The position numbers and the translations under genes are program-made. The notes under the pieces are model-generated. The model searched no databases, was not told the origin of the DNA, and saw nothing but the letters and a program-made list of their open reading frames with translations. From Streptomyces spinosus (lineage in GTDB: Bacteria > Actinomycetota > Actinomycetes > Streptomycetales > Streptomycetaceae), in the NCBI RefSeq assembly GCF_020400655.1, contig NZ_JAINRC010000002.1, forward strand, positions 62,001 through 126,000: a stretch of 64,000 nt of DNA, written 5' to 3'. Position 1 is the first letter of the stretch. Every line of letters starts with the position of its first letter. Shown in pieces: positions 32,395 to 39,395 of this stretch.

Positions 32395-34017
32395 CTATGA
32401 GCAGCGCTTTCCGGGGGCCGGCGGGGTGCCGCGCAGCAGGTAGGTGTCGATCGCCGTGTCGATGCAGGCGCTCCCCCGGCCGTACGCCGTGTGGCCGTCG
32501 CCGTCGTAGGTCAGCAGGCGGGAGGAGGAGAGCTGGCCGGCGAGGGAACGGGCCCAGCGGTACGGGGTGGCCGGGTCGCGGACCGTGCCGACCACCACGA
32601 TCGGTGCCGCCCCCCTCGCCTCGATGCGGTGCGGCTCACCGGTCGCCCGCACCGGCCAGTACGCGCAGTTCAGCGAGGCCCAGGCCAGTCCCGCGCCGAA
32701 GACCGGGGACGCCTTCTCGAACGCGGGCAGCGCCTTCTCGACGTCCTCGGGACCGGAGAAGGCCGGCGGCAGGTCCAGGCAGTTCACCGCGGCGTTGGCC
32801 ATCATCAGATTGCTGTAGTGGCCGTTCGCGTCCCGCTCGTAGTAGCTGTCGGCGAGGGACAGCAGGCCGGCGCCGTCGTTCTTCCTCATCGCCGAGGTCA
32901 GCGCCTCGCGCAGTTGCTCCCAGGATCCCTCGTCGTACATCGCCGCGATCACCCCGGTCGTGGCCAGCGACTCCCCCAGCTTGCGGCCGTCCGCGTCGCC
33001 CGCCGGGTCGGGGTGGCCGTCCAGCTTGCGGAAGAACGCGTTCAGGTTGGCGCCGACCCGCGCCGGCGTCGTGCCCCTCCGGCCGAGCGGGCAGTCGGAG
33101 TGCCGTACGCAGTCCTTCGCGAACGCCTGGAACGCCGTCTCGAAGCCCGCCGTCTGGTCCAGGTTCAGCCTGCGGGCGTCCACGGTCGGGTCCATCGCGC
33201 CGTCCAGGACCATCCGGCCGACCCGCCGGGGGAACAGTCCTGCGTACGTCGCCCCGAGGAACGTCCCGTACGACGCCCCTACGTAGTTGAGCCGCCGGTC
33301 CCCGAGCGCCGCCCGCAGAATGTCCATGTCCCGTGCCGCCTCGACGGTGGAGACGTGCCGCAGCAGCCGGGCCGAACGGGTCCCGCAGCTCTCCGCGAAC
33401 TTCCTGTCCGCCGCGACCAGCGCGTCCCGTTCCCGCTGATCGTCGGGGGTCAGGTCGGTCTGCGTGTACGCGTCCATCTGACGCCCGTCGAGGCATTGCA
33501 CGGGCTCGCTGCGGGCGACGCCCCGTGGGTCCATCGCGACCATGTCGTAGCGGGCCCGGACCTGAGCCGGGTAGCCGATGCCCGCGTACTGCTGGAGGTA
33601 CCCGACCGCCGAACCGCCCGGTCCGCCCGGGTTGACCAGCAGGGAGCCGAGCGGCTTGCCCTTGCCGGTGGCCTTCTTCCGGGCCACGGCGAGCCTGACC
33701 GAGCCCGCGTCGGGCCTGGCGTAGTCCAGCGGGGCCTTCATCGTCGCGCACTGGAACCCGGTCACACCGCAGTCGCGCCAGCTCAGCCGCTGGCCGTAGT
33801 ACGGCGTCAGCGCCGACGGCGTCGCACGCGGCAGCGCGGCCAGCGCCGCCTGCACCGTCCCGCCCGCGGAGGACGTGGTCGAGCTCCCGGAGGAGCAGGC
33901 GGACACGAGCAGTGCGGCGGTCGTCAGGAGGGTGGCCGTGAGGCGGGCCGTCGTCCGGGCGCGGGTGCCCCGGGTCCGGAGGGTGCGGGGGGTGCGGGGG
34001 GATGGCCTGATGTGCAT
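32395..34017 (-). CDS. Secreted alpha/beta-hydrolase lipoprotein, tripeptidyl-aminopeptidase-like (Slp type)
   Basis: A 540-residue exported hydrolase. The signal region ends in the lipobox LVSAC (about residues 37-41). The oxyanion segment is LLVNPGGPGGS and the nucleophile is in NYVGASYGT (Ser at about residue 251). A Cys-containing lid follows. The C-terminal TAP-like domain supplies Asp (GTVRDPATP, about residue 480) and His (DGDGHTAYG, about residue 505). Relatives in S. lividans are the mycelium-associated tripeptidyl aminopeptidases SlpD and SlpE, which trim peptides outside the cell. Upstream is holB on the same strand, with a terminator between. Confidence 0.9.
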   Translation of the reverse strand: MHIRPSPRTPRTLRTRGTRARTTARLTATLLTTAALLVSACSSGSSTTSSAGGTVQAALAALPRATPSALTPYYGQRLSWRDCGVTGFQCATMKAPLDYARPDAGSVRLAVARKKATGKGKPLGSLLVNPGGPGGSAVGYLQQYAGIGYPAQVRARYDMVAMDPRGVARSEPVQCLDGRQMDAYTQTDLTPDDQRERDALVAADRKFAESCGTRSARLLRHVSTVEAARDMDILRAALGDRRLNYVGASYGTFLGATYAGLFPRRVGRMVLDGAMDPTVDARRLNLDQTAGFETAFQAFAKDCVRHSDCPLGRRGTTPARVGANLNAFFRKLDGHPDPAGDADGRKLGESLATTGVIAAMYDEGSWEQLREALTSAMRKNDGAGLLSLADSYYERDANGHYSNLMMANAAVNCLDLPPAFSGPEDVEKALPAFEKASPVFGAGLAWASLNCAYWPVRATGEPHRIEARGAAPIVVVGTVRDPATPYRWARSLAGQLSSSRLLTYDGDGHTAYGRGSACIDTAIDTYLLRGTPPAPGKRCS

Positions 34018-34274
34018 CCGGCGAGCCTAACCGTGTGCGACGGGATGTGTGCGGTACGTGTGGATTGTGGCTCGTACGAGGGACACGCGCTTCCTCCCTC
34101 GTCAGCCGCTCGCCCTGCCGGGCCGAGTCCTGCCCCGCCGGTCAGCCGGACGGCCGGAGCGCTGTCCGCCGGTCGGTCGGAGGGGGCGAGCGCTGATCGG
34201 CGGTCGGCCGGACGGGCCGAGCGCTGCCGCGACGGTCACCCTCGCCGGCACATCCCCCCGACGCCCTCGGCCCA

Positions 34275-34305
34275 AGCCCCGCCGGGCGCCCCCACGGGCG
34301 GGGCT
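34275..34305 (-). terminator. Terminator of holB
   Basis: AGCCCCGCC (34275-34283) and GGCGGGGCT (34297-34305) form a 9-bp stem with a 13-nt loop starting 2 nt after the holB stop on the minus strand. Confidence 0.7.
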
Positions 34306-34307
34306 CC

Positions 34308-35513
34308 TCATCCCGCTCGCAGCGCCATCGTCATCGCCTCCACCGCCAGCAGCGGAGCCACATTGCGGTCCAGGGCCTCGCGGCACGCGGCGATCGCCTC
34401 GATGCGGCGGAGCGTGGACTCCGGGGTGCCGGCCCGGGCCAGCCGCTCCAGGGCGTCCTCCGCGTCGGCGTTGGCGAGCGCCACGCGCGTACCGAGTTGC
34501 AGGGCGAGGACGTCGCGGTAGAACGCGGTGAGGTCGCCGAGGGCGACGTCCAGGCTGTCGCGCTGCGTACGGGTTCTGCGGCGCTTCTGCATGTCCTCCA
34601 GTTCCTTCATCACGCCCGCCGTGCCGCGCGGCATGCGGCCGCCCTGGGCCGCGCCGAGCGCCGCCTTCAGCTCCTCGGCCTCCTTGCCGTCCATCTCCTC
34701 GGCGAGCTGTCTGGCATCCTCGGCCGCCGCGTCGACCAGCTCCTGGGCGGCCCTCAGACAGGCGCCGACCTCGTCCAGCCGCAGCGGGAGCTTCAGCACG
34801 GCGGCCCGGCGCTCGCGGGCCGCCGGGTCGGTGGCCAGGCGGCGGGCCCGGTCCACGTGCCCCTGGGTGGCGCGGGCGGCGGACGCGGCGAGCCCGGGCT
34901 CGATGCCGTCGCGCCGCATGAGCATGTCGGCGACCGCCTCGACGGACGGCGTGCGCAGGTTCAGGTGGCGGCAGCGGGAGCGGATGGTCGGCAGGACGTC
35001 CTCGATGGAGGGGGCGCACAGCAGCCAGACCGTGCGCGGGGCGGGTTCCTCCACCGCCTTGAGCACCGCGTTGGCCGACTTCTCGTTCAGCCGCTCGGCA
35101 TCCTCGACCAGGATGATCTGCCAGCGGCCGTTCGCCGGGGAGGTGAACGACTTGCGGACCGTGTCCCGCATGTCCTTGACCAGGATCTCGGAGCCGACCG
35201 CGGCGACCGTCGTGACATCCGCGTGGGTGCCGAGCAGCGCGGTGTGGCAGCCGTCGCAGAAGCCGCAGCCAGGGGCGCCGCCGAGCGCGCGGTCGGGGCT
35301 CACGCACTGCAGGGCGGCGGCGAAGGCCCTGGCCGCCTGGTTCCGGCCCGCGCCGGGCGGGCCGGTGAAGAGCCAGGCGTGCGTCATCTTCGACGTCTCG
35401 GGCAGCGGCTGGTCCGCCGCGGCGGCCGTGACGAGGGCGTCGGCGTCCCGCGCGGCGGCGTCGAGCACCGCGCTCACCCGCTCCTGCCCGACGAGGTCGT
35501 CCCACACGGTCAT
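34308..35513 (-). CDS. holB: DNA polymerase III subunit delta'
   Basis: A 401-residue clamp-loader subunit. The P-loop region reads GPPGAGRNQAAR (about residues 50-61), with Asn in place of the Walker A Lys, as expected for the non-hydrolysing delta' stator. A zinc module is present (CxxC in CGFCDGC, about residues 82-88). The SRC motif (RSRCRHL) that donates the arginine finger is kept. The C-terminal third has a charged helical insertion (AAEDARQLAEEMDGKEAEELKAAL). Immediately upstream on the same strand is the thymidylate-kinase fusion gene, the usual tmk-holB order. Confidence 0.93.
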   Translation of the reverse strand: MTVWDDLVGQERVSAVLDAAARDADALVTAAAADQPLPETSKMTHAWLFTGPPGAGRNQAARAFAAALQCVSPDRALGGAPGCGFCDGCHTALLGTHADVTTVAAVGSEILVKDMRDTVRKSFTSPANGRWQIILVEDAERLNEKSANAVLKAVEEPAPRTVWLLCAPSIEDVLPTIRSRCRHLNLRTPSVEAVADMLMRRDGIEPGLAASAARATQGHVDRARRLATDPAARERRAAVLKLPLRLDEVGACLRAAQELVDAAAEDARQLAEEMDGKEAEELKAALGAAQGGRMPRGTAGVMKELEDMQKRRRTRTQRDSLDVALGDLTAFYRDVLALQLGTRVALANADAEDALERLARAGTPESTLRRIEAIAACREALDRNVAPLLAVEAMTMALRAG

Positions 35514-35947
35514 GGGTCACGCCGCCCTTCCGTCACACTCCACGTACCGGCATCCATTGTGCGGGTGGGCACTGACAGTCCGGGTGGGCACTGACAACGA
35601 GGGCGCACGAAGGCCGCGGAGGCGGTGGCGCCGGCGGGCCGCGTCTGTCCGCAGGCACAGCCCGCCGGCACCTGCTCGGCCGTACCCGGCCCCTTGCCGA
35701 CACTCGCCGCCCCTTGGCCGACGGCGCAGCACCGCAGCCGTCACCAACGCCTTGCCCCGAGCCACCCGATGCCGCCTACCTCACCGACGGCCCAGAAGCA
35801 CGCCCCGCCGATGTCCCGGGCGCCCGTCCTCACCCGGCGCCCGGAGGCCGGCTCCCGACAACGCCCGGAGACCGGCCCCCACCGTGCCCCGACACCCGGC
35901 TCTCGCCCGCGTGAGACTCGGCCGCGGCGTCCGCGCCCGCGTGCGGC
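35514..35947. other. Spacer between the thymidylate-kinase fusion and holB
   Basis: 434 bp without a convincing gene. The frames here lack ribosome sites and family resemblance. The holB-proximal part holds the direct repeat at 35563-35597. The rest is GC-rich, and I see no strong hairpin or repeat in it. Confidence 0.6.
35563..35597 (-). promoter_or_regulatory. Direct repeat upstream of holB, partly resembling a damage-inducible promoter
   Basis: On the minus strand TGTCAGTGCCCACCCG occurs twice, 19 bp apart (complements of 35582-35597 and 35563-35578). The upstream copy is preceded by T, giving TTGTCAGTG, the -35 element of mycobacterial PafBC/RecA-NDp promoters. The match to the -10 element is poor. 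It begins 50 bp upstream of the holB start. Confidence 0.4.
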
Positions 35948-38900
35948 TCAGCCGCGGCGCCCGCGGCCACGGCCCTTGCGGCCCTGTTCCCCGCCGTCGC
36001 CCTGGTCGCCGTAGTGCCCCTCGTCGTACGAACCCAGTAGTTCGTCGGCCAGCGTGGGCAGGTCGTCCAGCGGGGTCTCCTCGGCCCAGTCGGGGCGCGG
36101 GCGGCGGCGGGGCGTGCCGTCCTCGCCGAGCTGGGGCATCTCGCGCGTGCGCGGCTCGGAGCCGTCGGGGCCCGCGGCGGGCCGCTCGTCCCGGAAGAAA
36201 CCGGGCGGAACCCGGTCCGACGGGGCGTCGTCCCGTACGGGCGGCAGCACCGCGGTCTCGTCCGCCGCGCCCGGAGCGACCGACGGCAGCTCGGCCGTCT
36301 CGTCGGGGGACACCGGCGGCAGCACGGCCGTCTCCTCCGCAGCCGACGGCACCCGCGGCAGCACCGCGGTGTCGTCGGCCGGTCCCGTGGCCGCCGACGG
36401 CTGCGGCAGCTCGGCGGTCACCTCGGAGTCGGTGGGAACACCCTGGGAGTCACGCAGGTCCCGGAAGTCGCGTGGGTCACGCTGCTCACGCACCGGACGC
36501 AGCACCGTCGTCTCCTCGTCCGTGCCCCGCGTGTCCGTCCCGCGCGCGGCCGCCGGCGTCCCCGGCGTCGGCACCGTGGCCGCGTCCGGGACCATCCGCG
36601 GTGCCGCCGACGGAGGCGTGCTGGGCCTGCGGGCCGCCGCGTCGGCCGCCGCCGCGGCCTCGGCGGCCTGCCGGCGGGCCTCCTCGGCACGCAGCAGCGC
36701 CTCCTCGGCCTTGCGCTGGGCCTCCAGACGCCGGGCCTCCTCCTCGGCGCGCAGCCGGGCCTGCCGGGCCTCTTCCTCGGCGCGCCGGCGGGCCTCCTCC
36801 TCGGCCTGCTTGCGGAGCCGCTCCTCCTCGGCCCGGCGGCGGGCCTCCTCCTCGGCGCGTGCCTTCTCCTCGGCGAGCAGCCGCTGCCGCTCCTCCTCCG
36901 CGCGCCGGCGGGCCTCCTCGGCCCGCTGCCGGGCCTCCTCCGCCTGCCGTTCAGCCTCGCGCCGCTGCGCCTCCTCCAGCTCGCGCCGCTTGCGCTCCTC
37001 CTCCTCGGCGCGCAGCTTGGCCAGCTGTTCCTGGCGCTCGCGCTCCAGGCGCTCCTCCTCGGCCTTGCGGGCGGCCTCTTCCTCGGCCTTGCGGCGGGCC
37101 TCCTCCTCGGCCTTCCTGCGAGCCTCCTCCTGGGCCTTGATCTCGGCCTCGGACAGCGGCAGCACGACATCCAGCCGGTGGCGGATCACGGTGGTGACGG
37201 CCTCGGGCTCCTGGCCTGCGTCCACGACCAGGTAGCGCCCGGGGTCGGAGGCGGCCAGCGTGAGGAAACCGGCCCGCACGCGCGCGTGGAACTCCGCCGG
37301 CTCCGACTCCAGCCGGTCCGGTGCCTCGGTGAACCGCTCGCGGGCGGTCTCCGGGGAGACGTCCAGCAGGACGGTCAGGTGCGGGACGAGACCGTTGGTG
37401 GCCCAGCGGTTGATGCGGGCGATCTCGGTCGGGGACAGGTCGCGGCCGGCGCCCTGGTAGGCGACGGAGGAGTCGATGTAGCGGTCGGTGATCACCACCG
37501 CGCCACGCTCCAGGGCGGGTCGTACGACGGTGTCGACGTGCTCGGCTCGGTCCGCGGCGTACAGCAGTGCCTCCGCACGGTGGGACAGGCCCGCCGACGA
37601 GACGTCCAGCAGGATCGAGCGCAGCCGCTTGCCCACCGGTGTGGCGCCGGGCTCGCGGGTGAGCACCACCTCGTGGCCCTTGGCGCGGATCCACTCGGCG
37701 AGCGCCTCGGCCTGGGTGGACTTGCCGGCGCCGTCGCCGCCCTCGAGGGCGATGAAGAAGCCGTTGGCCGCCGGGGCGGTGTCCGGGTCGTCGCCGCCCA
37801 GCAGGGCGTCCTTGAGGTCTTGCCGCAGCGGCACACCGGAGCGGTCGTCGACCTTGGCGAGCACCAGCGCGGCCACCGGCAGCAGCAGCGCGCCGACCAG
37901 CATGAGGGTGAAGGCCGCGCCGCCGTGCGCGAAGACGAACCTTCCGTTCTCCAGCCGGTGCGGGCCGATCAGGGCCGCGACCAGGGGCGCGATCAGGGCT
38001 CCGAACGCTATGAAGACGCGGACCATGGCGTGCAGGTGTTCGGTGGTGCGCGCCCGGCGGGAGTCCTCGGTCTCCTGGTCGAGCAGGGTGTGCCCGGTGT
38101 TGGCGGCCACGCCCGCGCCGACGCCGGCGAGCGTGACGATCAGCAGGACCGTGGTGACGTCCGGGACCAGCCCGGCCGCCAGCAGCGCGATGCCCGTGAC
38201 GGCGATGGCCAGAGCCAGCAGACGGCGGCGGGAGAGCGAGGGCAGCAGTGTGGGGGCGGTGCGGATGCCGATGGCGACACCACCGGTCAGGCCCAGCACC
38301 AGCAGGCCGTACAGCACGGGGCCGCCGCCCAGGTCCTTGGCGTGCAGCACGCACACCGAGACGGCCGCCGCGATGGCGCCGGCGACCCCGGCGCAGGCCG
38401 GGACGAGCAGCGGAATGGCGCCCGTGCGGCCCTTGTCGACGCCGGTGCCGGTGCGCGGGCGGCGCAGCCCCTCCAGCGGGGACCGCGCGCGCGGGGTGCG
38501 CGTGACGGGCAGCTCCAGGTAGGTCAGCACGGCCAGCGAGGCCGCGAACAGGCCCGCCGCCACGTACGACCCGAGGGCCGCCTGGTGCTGGTCGAACCAG
38601 GCCACGCCGGTGCCCAGCAGGTTGTTCAGCAGGGCGGCGACGACCAGGGCGGCGGCGGCCAGCGGCACCGCCAGGAAGGTCGTCCGCAGCGACAGGCGGC
38701 GCAGGGCGTCCAGGTGGTCCGGCAGCGGCCGTACCGTCGCGCCCTCCGGCGGCGGGGCCGGCAGCAGGGCCGGGGCGGCGCTCTCCCGGCAGACGGTCCA
38801 CAGCCGCTCGGCGACGCCCGTGACGAAGGCGGTGACGAGCAGGACAGCCAGCGCGTTGTCCGGCGTCCAGTCGATCCACAGGGGGGCGACGATCAGCAGC

Positions 38901-39286
38901 GCGGCGCGCAGGCCGTCGGCGCCGACCATGGTCCAGCGGCGGTCGAGCGGGCCCTCCGGAGCGGTGAGGGAGGTCACCGGGCCGAGGAGGACGGCGCCGA
39001 AGAGGAGCGTGGCGACGACGCGCGCGGCGAAGACCGTCGCCACCGCGAACGCCACGCCTCGGTAGCCACCGCCGAAGGCTCCCTCGGCGATCGCCGACTG
39101 GAGGACCAGCAGGACGAGGACGAGGAGGGACAGGGTGTCGCCGACACCGCTCACCAGCTGCGCGCTCCACAGGCGCCTCAGCTGCGGTCGGCGCAGCAGG
39201 GAGCGTACGGCGCGCTCGCGGGAGTCGGCGACCAGGGCGTCGTCCGGTGCTGGGGTCTGGGCCGTCGGCTGCTCGGCTCGCGTCAT
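35948..39286 (-). CDS. tmk: MFS-like membrane domain fused to thymidylate kinase and a charged helical tail
   Basis: A 1112-residue fusion. Residues about 30-490 form an MFS-like membrane domain with about 12 hydrophobic segments. Residues about 508-712 are a complete dTMP kinase: P-loop ALEGGDGAGKST, TREPGATPVGKRLR and DRYIDSSVAYQG. It makes dTDP for DNA synthesis and is the only tmk seen here. Residues about 712-885 are almost entirely E, R, K, A and Q (repeats of EEEARRKA type), predicting a long single helix or coiled coil. The tail (886-1112) has acidic repeats of the ETAVLPPV type and a basic RKGRGRGRRG end. Streptomyces homologues share this architecture. Confidence 0.9.
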   Translation of the reverse strand: MTRAEQPTAQTPAPDDALVADSRERAVRSLLRRPQLRRLWSAQLVSGVGDTLSLLVLVLLVLQSAIAEGAFGGGYRGVAFAVATVFAARVVATLLFGAVLLGPVTSLTAPEGPLDRRWTMVGADGLRAALLIVAPLWIDWTPDNALAVLLVTAFVTGVAERLWTVCRESAAPALLPAPPPEGATVRPLPDHLDALRRLSLRTTFLAVPLAAAALVVAALLNNLLGTGVAWFDQHQAALGSYVAAGLFAASLAVLTYLELPVTRTPRARSPLEGLRRPRTGTGVDKGRTGAIPLLVPACAGVAGAIAAAVSVCVLHAKDLGGGPVLYGLLVLGLTGGVAIGIRTAPTLLPSLSRRRLLALAIAVTGIALLAAGLVPDVTTVLLIVTLAGVGAGVAANTGHTLLDQETEDSRRARTTEHLHAMVRVFIAFGALIAPLVAALIGPHRLENGRFVFAHGGAAFTLMLVGALLLPVAALVLAKVDDRSGVPLRQDLKDALLGGDDPDTAPAANGFFIALEGGDGAGKSTQAEALAEWIRAKGHEVVLTREPGATPVGKRLRSILLDVSSAGLSHRAEALLYAADRAEHVDTVVRPALERGAVVITDRYIDSSVAYQGAGRDLSPTEIARINRWATNGLVPHLTVLLDVSPETARERFTEAPDRLESEPAEFHARVRAGFLTLAASDPGRYLVVDAGQEPEAVTTVIRHRLDVVLPLSEAEIKAQEEARRKAEEEARRKAEEEAARKAEEERLERERQEQLAKLRAEEEERKRRELEEAQRREAERQAEEARQRAEEARRRAEEERQRLLAEEKARAEEEARRRAEEERLRKQAEEEARRRAEEEARQARLRAEEEARRLEAQRKAEEALLRAEEARRQAAEAAAAADAAARRPSTPPSAAPRMVPDAATVPTPGTPAAARGTDTRGTDEETTVLRPVREQRDPRDFRDLRDSQGVPTDSEVTAELPQPSAATGPADDTAVLPRVPSAAEETAVLPPVSPDETAELPSVAPGAADETAVLPPVRDDAPSDRVPPGFFRDERPAAGPDGSEPRTREMPQLGEDGTPRRRPRPDWAEETPLDDLPTLADELLGSYDEGHYGDQGDGGEQGRKGRGRGRRG

Positions 39287-39343
39287 GCGTTCAGCCTATC
39301 CGCAGCCGCTGACACCACACCTCGCGTGTCCGGGCACGCGCGC

Positions 39344-39369
39344 GCCCCGGCACCGAGGGGTGCCGGGGC
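39344..39369 (-). terminator. Terminator of topA
   Basis: GCCCCGGCACC (39344-39354), loop GAGG, then the exact complement (39359-39369). It lies 27 bp beyond the topA stop on the minus strand. Confidence 0.85.
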
Positions 39370-39395
39370 GATCAGGTCGGTGACCCGAGGGCGTG

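Noticed and set aside
34102..35520. Minus-strand frame overlapping holB in another register
   Set aside because: Its protein is an Arg/Gly/Ala/Pro low-complexity shadow, whereas the 34308-35513 frame carries all delta' motifs.
35517..35765. Minus-strand frame of 82 codons between holB and the tmk fusion
   Set aside because: Arg/Ala/Gly-rich, no ribosome site, no resemblance to a family, and it overlaps the holB upstream repeats.
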